A stretch of 16,588 bases of DNA, from the NCBI GenBank assembly GCA_003241685.1, contig QFPJ01000064.1, positions 1 through 16,588 of the forward strand. The letters run 5' to 3'. The translations under genes were made by a program, and so were the position numbers. Positions within the stretch are counted from its first letter, which is position 1. The number at the start of each line of letters is the position of its first letter. The notes beneath the pieces were generated by a model. The model searched no databases. It was given only the letters and a program-made list of their open reading frames with translations, and was not told the DNA's origin. The stretch comes from Sphingopyxis macrogoltabida (GTDB lineage Bacteria > Pseudomonadota > Alphaproteobacteria > Sphingomonadales > Sphingomonadaceae). Positions 8,262 through 14,385 of this stretch are shown here, in pieces.

Positions 8262-8898
8262 AAAAGGCGAACGCAATTTTGTCGCATAATGTCGCAGGTC
8301 GCCCGAAAGACGCCGCCTGCTCGATAACGCCACCATCGTTCGCACGCACCGGCAGGCCGCGAGCGGAAAGGGGGACAAGGATCAGGTGCCGGGGCATAGC
8401 CGAGGTGAGCCGACCACCCAAGATCCGCATGCTCGCGACCGACGTCGTCTGCCTCCATGCCGCGATCATCCGGCTGGCTGGGGCGGCAGGAACCTCACCT
8501 AAGGAAAAGCTGCACCCCAAAAAGCCCTGTTTTCGGCCAATTTCGCGTGGCACCAGTTGCGACTGGCTACACTCACTGGCTACAGTTAGTGGCATCACAG
8601 ACCAACCGCAATAGAACATCGGTGCGGCGTTCCCATGCAGGCGCTCAGGGTCTTTTGCTGCGCGCTGTGACAGCCGTGCGGTAGCCGTAATTCGGACGTG
8701 GCACGTCGCCTGATCTCGCTCGAATGAAGGCATTTTCCCCGTAGCTACCCCGCCTCGCACGCCCTGTCCTACCACAGAGATCGCCCATCGCTCCGCGTCC
8801 ACTAGGTTAATCCTTAAACAAACGGCTGCCTGTGCGGCGACTGCACCTTAATCAGCGGCGCCAACTTACCTTAGCAACGACCAAGCACGTCCATTCAC
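8262..8898. other. About 640 bp between the siderophore operon and the IS5 element, no recognisable gene
   Basis: Both strands carry open frames here, but none gives a protein I recognise, and the longest one runs antiparallel or out of frame into entC. The sequence probably holds the entC promoter near its left end. A small tandem repeat (CTGGCTACA at 8563-8571 and 8576-8584, 13-bp period) is the only internal structure I noticed. The original upstream neighbour of entC may have been displaced by insertions. Confidence 0.5.
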
Positions 8899-8920
8899 CT
8901 AGCAGGCTGTTGAAGAAGTC
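8899..8920. repeat. Left target duplication (CTAG) plus left 18-bp terminal inverted repeat of the IS5-family element
   Basis: CTAG at 8899-8902 followed by CAGGCTGTTGAAGAAGTC. It matches the right end exactly in inverted orientation. Confidence 0.93.
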
Positions 8921-10399
8921 GCTGGCATCGGCGCGGGAGTTGTGATTCAGCCGGGAGGGTTTAGCTGAACATCGAGGACGCGATGCGCGGAGCGGATAGC
9001 CGGTCGGGGGAGCTGTTTTCATACGTCGATCTGGAGCAGCGGGTTCCAGCTTCACATCCGTTGCGGCTGATACGGGGCATCGTGAACGAGGCGCTGGGGG
9101 TGCTCTCGAGCGATTTTTCGGAGCTGTATTCGGGAATGGGACGCCCGTCGATTTCGCCCGAGATGCTGTTGCGGGCGATGCTGCTGCAAGCGTTCTACTC
9201 GGTCCGCTCGGAGCGGCAACTGATGGAGCGGATCGAGTTCGACCTGCTGTTCCGCTGGTTCGTCGGGCTTGGTATCGACGAGCCGGTGTGGGATCACTCG
9301 ACCTTCTCGAAGAACCGTGAGCGGCTGCTGGCGGGAGACGTGGCGGCGAAGTTCCTTTGTGCGATCCTCGACCAGGCCCGCGTGCGCAAGCTCTTGTCGC
9401 GCGATCATTTCAGCGTTGATGGCACCCTGGTAGAGGCTTGGGCGAGCATGAAGAGCTTCCGGCCCAGGGACGACGAGGGCGATGGCGGCAATGACGCTGG
9501 TGGCCGCAATGCGCCCGCCGATTTCCGGGGCGAGAAGCGCTCGAACGCCACCCATGCGAGCCGCACCGATCCCGATGCCATGCTCTACAAGAAGGGGCCG
9601 GGGATGGAAGCGAAGCTGTGCTTCATCGGCCACGGTCTCATGGAGAACCGTTCGGGGCTGATCGTCGATGCCCGGCTCACCCGCGTCTCGGGCCATGCCG
9701 AGCGGTTGGCGGCGCTGGAGATGATCGAGCCGCATGCCGATCGGCCCGGCGCGATCACGCTCGGCGCAGACCGGGGCTATGACGCCGCGGACTTCGTCGA
9801 GGAACTGCGCGAGATCAATGTCCGCCCGCATGTCGCGCGCAACACCAACGGTCGCCGTTCGGCGATCGACCGGCGCACCACCCGCCATGCCGGATACGCC
9901 GCCAGCCAGCGGATCCGCAAACGGATCGAGGAAGCGTTCGGCTGGATCAAGACCGTTGCGGGCCTGCGCAAGACCAAGTTGCGGGGCCTCGCCAAGGTAG
10001 ACTGGGCCTTCACCTTCGCCGCGGCCGCCTACAACCTCGTGCGATTGCCCAAGCTGCTGGAGGCGCCGCCATGACCCATCCGATGGCTGGCAAATGGCGC
10101 ATCGCCGAGATGGAACTTTGGGACCGCGAGTTTATCGACCTGCTCGGCCCCGGCTATATCGCCTTCGACGATCCGGATGGCAGTGAATTCCGCTTCGGGG
10201 CGGTGACCGGCACTCTCGATTGCAGCTACGCCAAGGCCAGCATCCACTTCACATGGGAAGGCTTCGACGAAATGGACGAGGCATCCGGCGAAGGCTGGGC
10301 CGAACTCCAGGACGACGGCACGCTCAAGGGTGAAATCAGCTTCCACCACGGCGACCAGTCCACATTCATCGCCACGCAGTGGACTTCTTCAACAGCCTG
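8903..10399 (+). mobile_element. Complete IS5-family insertion sequence with passenger gene, 1497 bp
   Basis: The ends are perfect 18-bp inverted repeats (CAGGCTGTTGAAGAAGTC at 8903-8920 and its complement at 10382-10399). They are bracketed by CTAG at 8899-8902 and 10400-10403, which fits the 4-bp YTAR target duplication of the IS5 group. Inside are a DDE transposase and a second, coupled gene. Intact repeats, duplication and transposase suggest a recent and possibly active insertion. Family assignment is from transposase motifs and the target rule; the specific IS name is not known to me. Confidence 0.92.
8983..10074 (+). CDS. IS5-family DDE transposase
   Basis: 363-residue transposase. 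The N-terminal part (about 10-110) is the InsH/DUF772-type DNA-binding region (RVPASHPLRLIRGIV, GRPSISPEMLLRAMLLQ, FRWFVGLGIDEPVWDHSTFSKNR). The catalytic core shows Asp146 in FSVDGTLVEAW, Asp263 in LGADRGYD, and Glu316 in RIEEAFGWIK with the usual spacing to Lys323 (the YREK signature region). A charged, Gly-rich insert (about 160-185, DDEGDGGNDAGG) lies between the first two acidic residues. The ATG at 8983 follows GAGGA a few bases upstream. All catalytic residues are present and the frame is unbroken, so it should be functional. It ends in a 4-bp ATGA overlap with the passenger gene. Confidence 0.92.
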   Translation: MRGADSRSGELFSYVDLEQRVPASHPLRLIRGIVNEALGVLSSDFSELYSGMGRPSISPEMLLRAMLLQAFYSVRSERQLMERIEFDLLFRWFVGLGIDEPVWDHSTFSKNRERLLAGDVAAKFLCAILDQARVRKLLSRDHFSVDGTLVEAWASMKSFRPRDDEGDGGNDAGGRNAPADFRGEKRSNATHASRTDPDAMLYKKGPGMEAKLCFIGHGLMENRSGLIVDARLTRVSGHAERLAALEMIEPHADRPGAITLGADRGYDAADFVEELREINVRPHVARNTNGRRSAIDRRTTRHAGYAASQRIRKRIEEAFGWIKTVAGLRKTKLRGLAKVDWAFTFAAAAYNLVRLPKLLEAPP

Positions 10400-10403
10400 C
10401 TAG
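10071..10403 (+). CDS. Passenger gene of the IS5-family element, conserved-type hypothetical protein
   Basis: 110-residue acidic protein rich in aromatic and Asp/Glu residues (WRIAEMELWDREFIDLL, YIAFDDPDGSEFRFGAVTG, FTWEGFDEMDEASGEGWAELQDDGTLKGEISFHHGDQSTF). It looks like a small beta-rich soluble domain. I recall similar free-standing hypothetical proteins in Alphaproteobacteria but cannot name a function; no membrane or signal segment is visible. GGAGG at 10059-10063, inside the transposase gene, sits 7 bases before its ATG, and ATG overlaps the transposase stop by 4 bp, so it is translated with the transposase. Its last residues (SSTA) are encoded by the right inverted repeat. The third base of the final Cys codon and the TAG stop come from the duplicated CTAG target site. 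Confidence 0.8.
   Translation: MTHPMAGKWRIAEMELWDREFIDLLGPGYIAFDDPDGSEFRFGAVTGTLDCSYAKASIHFTWEGFDEMDEASGEGWAELQDDGTLKGEISFHHGDQSTFIATQWTSSTAC
10382..10403. repeat. Right 18-bp terminal inverted repeat plus right target duplication (CTAG)
   Basis: GACTTCTTCAACAGCCTG (10382-10399) is the exact reverse complement of the left end. CTAG follows at 10400-10403 and provides the passenger gene's stop codon. Confidence 0.93.
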
Positions 10404-11009
10404 GCAGCAGCGCCGCGATGATGATCCCAGAATCTAAGTGGGGTCAACCTTGGTGCGGTCGGGCGCCCATTACGTTGCGCCCAGATCTATCGAAATTCGA
10501 ATAAATGAAAAAAACATTCTGAGTAGCTTGGGAGCAGCTTTCGACGATCCTATAACTCAGGGTCGGCGGAATAATCTCGTCCGACGAGCTTTGAACATTA
10601 GCTCCAAGGAGAATGAGAATGAAGACCAGTTTTAATCGAGAAATTGCGATGGATTTCCTGATTTGTCTCGGCAGGATGATAACCCTTAGACGAGAAGTAG
10701 ACGGGATCCCTTTCAGAGAGGCTGCATTCACTGTTGCTGAAGCAGGGAATGAGCATGGTTTTGAGCAGGCGGTAAAAGAAGCCAACAAAGACCTGATTGT
10801 GCTTGCCTTCAAGCCCGGGAAGGAACGCCGTGGACCCGCCAATACGCGGTTTATGAGACCTATGACGGTAAAGTGAAGACGTGGCCTCGATGCTCGGTAT
10901 GGGTTCTTTCCAGGGAAGGACCGGCTCTGATAGTTCCCAAGGGCGCGGATTTCGGCTTCGCTTATCACGATGCGGCACTGTCAAACGGCCCTTTAATTGC
11001 GGGTTTCTG
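10404..11009. other. AT-richer stretch between the IS5 and IS110 elements with small unrecognised frames
   Basis: This stretch is visibly less GC-rich than the rest of the window, which suggests a different origin. It holds one small frame with a good ribosome binding site (listed separately). A 65-codon GTG-start frame (10438-10635, protein-like SLGAAFDDPITQGRRNNLVRRAL) overlaps it; its start is unconvincing, since a stop codon precedes it directly. It could be the tail of a gene interrupted by the IS5 insertion. I recognise no family here. Confidence 0.4.
10619..10876 (+). CDS. Small hypothetical protein, possibly the front of a frameshifted gene
   Basis: 85 residues from the ATG at 10619, chosen over the ATG at 10613 because AAGGAG (10606-10611) lies 7 bases before it. 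The protein (MKTSFNREIAMDFLICLGRM..., AAFTVAEAGNEHGFEQAVKEAN) looks like a real, mostly helical, soluble sequence up to about LAFKPGKE, then turns into Arg/Pro-rich text. At that point another frame becomes protein-like (TPWTRQYAVYETYDGKV..., CSVWVLSREGPALIVPKG, to a stop at 11023-11025). The two together could be one gene of roughly 135 residues broken by a single-base indel and cut at its 3' end by the IS110 element. Function unknown. Confidence 0.45.
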   Translation: MKTSFNREIAMDFLICLGRMITLRREVDGIPFREAAFTVAEAGNEHGFEQAVKEANKDLIVLAFKPGKERRGPANTRFMRPMTVK

Positions 11010-11029
11010 TCAAGCCTGTAGTTGATCCA

Positions 11030-11207
11030 TACCGGGGTCATGGTCCTTTTCGAGGTCATGGCCTCATGATGATGTCCTCGGGTGCCTCAACGTGTGCAAC
11101 GCGGTCCTGAAGTCCGCAGCCGTTTGAACGAGGTCACCGCAACCACCGTCCCGGTGGATCATCACAGGGCTGGCTTCAGCCCTGCGATCTCAGGGTAGTT
11201 ATGACGA
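11030..11207 (-). ncRNA. Candidate IS110 bridge RNA region downstream of the transposase
   Basis: IS110-family elements encode a structured bridge RNA in a noncoding end; in the IS1111 group it lies downstream of the transposase. This stretch is the longer noncoding flank and contains clear hairpins: an 8-bp perfect stem with 4-base loop (11165-11172 / 11177-11184) and a 6-bp stem with 3-base loop (11143-11148 / 11152-11157). GCGG/CCGC arms lie near 11101-11117. Neither hairpin has a U-tract, so terminators are unlikely. The RNA limits and target-binding loops cannot be assigned by eye. Confidence 0.4.
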
Positions 11208-12233
11208 TCAAGCAGGCTGTTTTCCCCACTCGAACTCGGTTCCATCCACCCAGATGCAGTGGAGGATGATGGCGAGCTTTCGTGCGACTGCGACCTGCGC
11301 TTTCTTCATGCCACTGCGCTTTGCAATCCGTAGCCCCCAGGCCTTGAGCGCGCACCACCGCTTGGTTCGATGGAGCAAGACGCTGGCGGCCTCGAACAGA
11401 TATGTGCGCAACAGCCTGTCGCCCCATCGCGAGACCTTTCCCGTCACGTCCATTTCACCCGATTGCTTTCGGCGGGGTGTGAGCCCGAGATAAGCTCCAA
11501 CCTTCGTGGCGTTCTGAAAGCGGGTGGGATCATCGATCGTATGGCGGAATGTTAGGGCTGTAACGACACCGATGCCCGGAACCGTCATCAACCGCCGGGT
11601 CGTCTCGTCCTCTCGGGCGAGGTGACGGATGGTTCTATCGATCTTTTCCAACTCGCCGCATGTCTGTTCATGCACGGACAGAAGGGGAAGAAGAATGGGG
11701 CCGAGAGCATGGCCATCGGCGATAAGATCGCTGACCCGCCGCTGGAACTGCCCGCCGACAGCCCGTGGAAAGAGCATGCCACACTCCTTCAGCATGGAAC
11801 GCATCTGGTTTTCGAGATCGCGCCGGATCCGTACCAACCGGGATCGACAGACAAGGATGGACCGTGCGGCCTGGCTTTCCTCGCTTTTGACGGCGACCTC
11901 CCGATACCATCCGACCCGGACGAGTTCCGCCAGGCCCCGAGCATCATTCTCGTCGCTCTTGTTCATGCGGACGGACAGTGCCGCATGGGCGTGGCGAGCA
12001 TCGATGCAGACCACTGGCAGGCCGGTTCGCTTGAGCTCATGCCAGAGCCAGCTCGACATAGCACCTGTCTCGAGACCTACGCGTTCGGCATTGGGAGCCT
12101 TCTTGGCGACGACGGCGGCCAGGACGCCCGGATCTGATTTCACCCGGCCTTGGTATAATGGCCGCCCGGCTTCATCAACAATGCAAATCGACGTCTCTTT
12201 TTGTGACACGTCCAGCCCGACATATTGCTTCAT
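11208..12233 (-). CDS. IS110-family transposase (DEDD + Ser recombinase)
   Basis: 341 residues. The N-terminal RuvC-like DEDD domain starts MKQYVGLDVSQKETSICIVD (Asp8), with Glu55 in GLETGAMSSWLW and the acidic cluster KSDENDARGLAEL (Asp94, Asp97). The C-terminal transposase_20 domain contains LMTVPGIGVVTALTFRHTIDD, VGAYLGLTPRRKQSG and GKVSRWGDRLLRTYLFEAA, with the conserved serine at 268. Both catalytic halves are present and the frame is intact. GAAGGGA lies about 8 bases before the ATG, supporting the start. The protein would act with a bridge RNA to insert the element at a specific site. It is oriented opposite to the IS5 element. Confidence 0.92.
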   Translation of the reverse strand: MKQYVGLDVSQKETSICIVDEAGRPLYQGRVKSDPGVLAAVVAKKAPNAERVGLETGAMSSWLWHELKRTGLPVVCIDARHAHAALSVRMNKSDENDARGLAELVRVGWYREVAVKSEESQAARSILVCRSRLVRIRRDLENQMRSMLKECGMLFPRAVGGQFQRRVSDLIADGHALGPILLPLLSVHEQTCGELEKIDRTIRHLAREDETTRRLMTVPGIGVVTALTFRHTIDDPTRFQNATKVGAYLGLTPRRKQSGEMDVTGKVSRWGDRLLRTYLFEAASVLLHRTKRWCALKAWGLRIAKRSGMKKAQVAVARKLAIILHCIWVDGTEFEWGKQPA

Positions 12234-12327
12234 GGCGATATCCCTTCGTTACGATGACCTCACTCATTCTGAAGCCGTCGCATCCCAATGGGAACAACGG
12301 CAGCAATTACGTCATCGTGTTCAAACG

Positions 12328-12346
12328 CCCCCCCCCCCCCCCCCCC
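12328..12346. repeat. Homopolymer run of 19 C
   Basis: Nineteen consecutive C on the given strand, at the junction between the IS110 upstream flank and the IS21 remnant. It may be a true slippage-prone tract, an expanded G-rich terminal repeat of the IS21 element, or an assembly artefact. Confidence 0.95.
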
Positions 12347-12554
12347 GATCGGCGTCGAAGAAGGCCCCCCTTGCGGATATGATAGGGGTTTGTCGAGGTG
12401 AGCCTTGATAGATTTTTGAAGGCGGCGAAGGTGGCGGTCAGCTGCGGTTTTTGAAGCGCCAGCTATCGTTGCCCGTCTCGACGATATCGCAGTGGTGGGT
12501 GACGCGGTCGAGCAGTGCCGTGGTCGTCTTGGGATCGCCGAAGACGGTGGGCCA
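12347..12554 (-). mobile_element. IS21-family remnant (3' end)
   Basis: On the minus strand an istB tail (12438-12554) is followed by about 90 bp of noncoding DNA ending in a block GGGGGGCCTTCTTCGACGCC then GATCG. This resembles the G-rich repeated ends I recall for IS21 elements of Proteobacteria (GGGGTCCCTTTTGGACGCCGAT-type). All of istA and nearly all of istB are absent. The remnant is cut on one side by the alkB-like fragment and on the other by the C run and the IS110 element. Confidence 0.7.
12438..12554 (-). pseudogene. istB: istB fragment (IS21 helper ATPase, C-terminal 38 codons)
   Basis: The reverse-strand frame ends WPTVFGDPKTTTALLDRV... ETGNDSWRFKNRS-stop, which is the highly conserved IstB C-terminus. 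Only 38 of about 250 residues remain. Upstream of Trp the frame stays open, but the sequence no longer resembles IstB because it runs antisense through the alkB-like fragment. The Walker motifs are gone, so this piece has no helper function. Confidence 0.8.
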
Positions 12555-12920
12555 TGCGCCGCGCGCTTTGCCGGTCTGGAGCCCGCGATGCTCGAACAGG
12601 TGCTGCTCATCGAATATGGCGCGGGCGCGGGCGCGGGGATCGGCTGGCACAAGGACCGGCCGGTGTTCGACCATGTCATCGGGCTTTCGCTCGGCGCGCC
12701 GGCCGCGATGCGATTTCGCCGCCGCGCCGGGGACGGGTTCGATCGCGCCACCGCCGCGCTGGCGCCGCGCTCGATCTATCATCTTGCCGGTGAAGTCCGG
12801 GACGACTGGGAGCATAGCATCGCGCCGATGGACAGCCCGCGCTGGTCGATCACGCTTCGCAGCCTGCGGCGCCCCCCCCCAAGAGCTGATCTGGAACAAA
12901 TATTGACTTTTGATCCTTAA
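12555..12920 (+). pseudogene. 5'-truncated AlkB-like Fe(II)/2-oxoglutarate dioxygenase
   Basis: The forward frame from 12555 encodes the C-terminal half of an AlkB-family DNA repair dioxygenase: AARFAGLEPAMLEQVLLIEY, GAGIGWHKDRPVFDHVIGLSLG (metal-binding His-x-Asp), RSIYHLAGEVRDDWEHSI (second metal His) and RWSITLRSLRR (2-oxoglutarate-binding Arg residues). The N-terminal substrate-recognition region, roughly 80-100 residues, is missing. The frame crosses into antisense istB sequence upstream, so the break is exactly at the istB junction. A run of nine C (12872-12880) follows the conserved end and adds about ten unrelated residues. It is most likely an inactive relic, although an internal ATG at 12588 could allow a short product. 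Confidence 0.75.
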
Positions 12921-12942
12921 AGGAACATATGAGGGGAGGAGG
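12903..12942 (+). promoter_or_regulatory. Promoter and strong ribosome binding site of the toxin-antitoxin operon
   Basis: TTGACT at 12903-12908, a 17-base spacer, and CATATG at 12926-12931 as a weak -10. AGGAGG at 12937-12942 lies 5 bases before the antitoxin ATG. The AT-rich island contrasts with the GC-rich sequence on both sides. Antitoxins of this family usually repress their own promoter, so the operator probably overlaps this stretch; I see no long palindrome. Confidence 0.5.
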
Positions 12943-12947
12943 TTGAT

Positions 12948-13328
12948 ATGGCAACAGCAGTCAAGGCACTCGACCGCAAGGAATTGACGGGCCCCGCGCT
13001 CCGCACCTTCTTCAATATTGCGGACGCCTGGGACCTGAGCGAGGTCGAGCAGATGAAGCTGCTCGGTCTCGATAGCCGTTCGACCCTCCAGAACTGGAAG
13101 CGCGGCGAGGTCGCGGCGCTCGGCAAAGATGCCCTCGAACGGATTTCCTATATTTTCGGCATCTTCAAGGGGCTGCAGATCCTCGTGCCGCAGACGGCCG
13201 ATCAGTGGGTACGCAAACCCAACAAGGCGAATGTCTTCGGTGGCGGGTCGGCGATCGACCGGATGGCGTCGGGCAATGTCGCCGACCTTTATGTTGTGCG
13301 GCAATATATCGACGGCCAGCGCGGCTGA
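12948..13328 (+). CDS. MbcA/ParS/Xre-type antitoxin (DUF2384 toxin-binding domain)
   Basis: 126-residue antitoxin. The N-terminal half is Xre-like (LRTFFNIADAWDLSEVEQMKLLGLDSRSTLQNWKRGEVAAL, about 19-57) and should bind the operon's promoter. The C-terminal half is the MbcA/ParS toxin-binding segment (RISYIFGIFKGLQILVP, then WVRKPNKANVFGGGSAIDRMASGNVADLYVVRQYIDGQRG). The family blocks its RES-domain partner by inserting its C-terminus into the toxin active site. The following gene is such a toxin, starting within a few bases of this stop. A strong AGGAGG precedes the ATG, so more antitoxin than toxin should be made. It is intact, unlike most of its neighbours. Confidence 0.92.
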   Translation: MATAVKALDRKELTGPALRTFFNIADAWDLSEVEQMKLLGLDSRSTLQNWKRGEVAALGKDALERISYIFGIFKGLQILVPQTADQWVRKPNKANVFGGGSAIDRMASGNVADLYVVRQYIDGQRG

Positions 13329-13332
13329 TCCC

Positions 13333-14016
13333 TTGGATATTCCGGTCGCACCCACGGCGTGGGCTCCCTGTTATCGCATCATCCCGAGCCGCTTCCCGCC
13401 GATCGGATTGTTCGACCGGGTCGCCGACCCGGCCGACCTCGAAGCGGTGTTCCTGATCGAGGCGATGACGAACGACCGGCTCCGCGACGAGGCCGGCGAC
13501 ATCATGCTCGTGCCGCCCGAAGACCGTATCGCCGGCCAGGGCACGACGCCGATCATGGCCGCGTTCACGCATCTCAACCCGGAGGGCAGCCGCTTTTCGG
13601 ACGGAAATTTCGGGGTCTTCTACGCAGGCCTCACGATCGAGACGGCGATCGCCGAGACCAAGTACCACCGCGGCCGCTTCCTCGCCGCGACGGAGGAGCC
13701 GGCGCAGGAAATCGACATGCGCGTCTATGCGGTCGATCTCGCGGCCGATCTCCATGATATCCGCGGCCATACTGAGAGCCATGCCCATCTCTACGATGCG
13801 GGCAGCTATGCCCATTCGCAGGGGCTCGCGACCGAGCTGCGCGACGCCGGCGCCGACGGCATCCTTTACCTCAGCGTCCGCGATCCAGGCGGCGAATGCG
13901 CCGCCGCCTTCCGGCCGCGCCTGCTCTCGAACTGCCGGCAGGAGCGTCACCTCTGTTATGTCTGGGATGGCGAGGCGATCGGCACCGTCTATGAAAAGAA
14001 GAATTTCGAAGGCTGA
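13333..14016 (+). CDS. RES-domain toxin (ParT/MbcT-like NAD-dependent enzyme)
   Basis: RES-domain toxins use NAD+: MbcT degrades it, and Sphingobium ParT ADP-ribosylates phosphoribosyl pyrophosphate synthetase. From the TTG at 13333 the protein has 227 residues. It carries the family signature in order: CYRIIPSRFPP (Arg15/Arg20), MAAFTHLNPEGSRFSDGNFGVFYAG (75-99), ETAIAETKYHRGRF (Glu104/Glu108) and DGILYLSVRDPGG (Ser181), i.e. the Arg-Glu-Ser of the name. No ATG with a ribosome binding site is present. TTG 4 bases after the antitoxin stop is my choice, and an in-frame ATG at 13291 inside the antitoxin gene is the alternative (241 residues). A weak start suits a toxin translated by reinitiation. 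The long N-terminal form resembles ParT more than the shorter MbcT. Confidence 0.9.
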   Translation: MDIPVAPTAWAPCYRIIPSRFPPIGLFDRVADPADLEAVFLIEAMTNDRLRDEAGDIMLVPPEDRIAGQGTTPIMAAFTHLNPEGSRFSDGNFGVFYAGLTIETAIAETKYHRGRFLAATEEPAQEIDMRVYAVDLAADLHDIRGHTESHAHLYDAGSYAHSQGLATELRDAGADGILYLSVRDPGGECAAAFRPRLLSNCRQERHLCYVWDGEAIGTVYEKKNFEG

Positions 14017-14105
14017 GAAGGACAGAGGAACCATCGCTCCGGCCCCGTGTTTCAAGAACCTGTCCAGACGAAAGAATGGCAGAATTTGATCGGCATCTTC
14101 GGGTG

Positions 14106-14385
14106 TGACCTGCCCCCCATTTTCTCCACCAGTTGAAGCGAGAGTCCGACCTGACGAAGGGACGGACAGATGAAGCGGAAGCAGTTTTCGGAAAAACAGA
14201 TTATCGGCATCCTGAAGGAGGCCGAAGCTGGCGCGGTGGTCACGGATCTGTGCCGTCGTCACGGCATGTCGAGCGCGACCTATTATGCGTGGAAGGCCAA
14301 GTTCGGCGGATTGGAGGTGTGGGACGCCAGACGGCTTCGGGCGCTCGAGGAAGAGAACGCGCGCCTGAAGCGGCTGCTCGCCGAA
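14106..14385 (+). mobile_element. Left end of an IS3-family (IS407-like) element, truncated
   Basis: TGACCTGCCCCCC starting at 14106, followed by a leader ending in an AAGGGA ribosome binding site and then orfA at 14170, has the layout of IS407-group IS3 elements, whose ends start TG(A/T)CCTGCCCCC. The similarity stops at about codon 72 of orfA. No orfB or right end follows; a recombinase fragment replaces them. Confidence 0.7.

Larger units (their letters stand above)
11010..12327 (-). mobile_element. IS110-family insertion sequence (ends approximate)
   Basis: A complete IS110-type transposase with noncoding flanks of about 200 bp after it and about 95 bp before it. IS110 elements lack conventional terminal repeats, and the exact ends cannot be fixed from one copy. 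Two inverted-repeat pairs link the flanks: CGTTTGAAC (11121-11129) with GTTCAAACG (12319-12327), and GAGGTCAT (11052-11059) with ATGACCTC (12254-12261). The upstream side abuts a run of 19 C and then IS21 debris, so the element probably inserted into or beside the end of an IS21 element. The left limit given is where the protein-like frame of the preceding region seems to stop and is a guess. Confidence 0.6.

Noticed and set aside
8563..8584. Two copies of CTGGCTACA with 13-bp period as an operator or iteron array
   Set aside because: Only two short copies, no flanking gene that would use them, and no further copies seen.
7930..8802. 290-codon reverse frame overlapping the start of entC
   Set aside because: Its second half runs out of frame through entC. 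The upstream half has no family resemblance and no ribosome binding site that I could support.
11211..11221. AGCAGGCTGTT, an 11-base match to the IS5 element end plus target bases
   Set aside because: It encodes the last residues (QPA) of the IS110 transposase in reverse. The match does not extend into GAAGAAGTC, so it is taken as chance rather than a solo IS5 end.
11629..12408. Forward frames of 171 and 259 codons opposite the IS110 transposase
   Set aside because: Antisense to an intact transposase, and one runs through the C19 tract; composition is Ser/Arg-rich.
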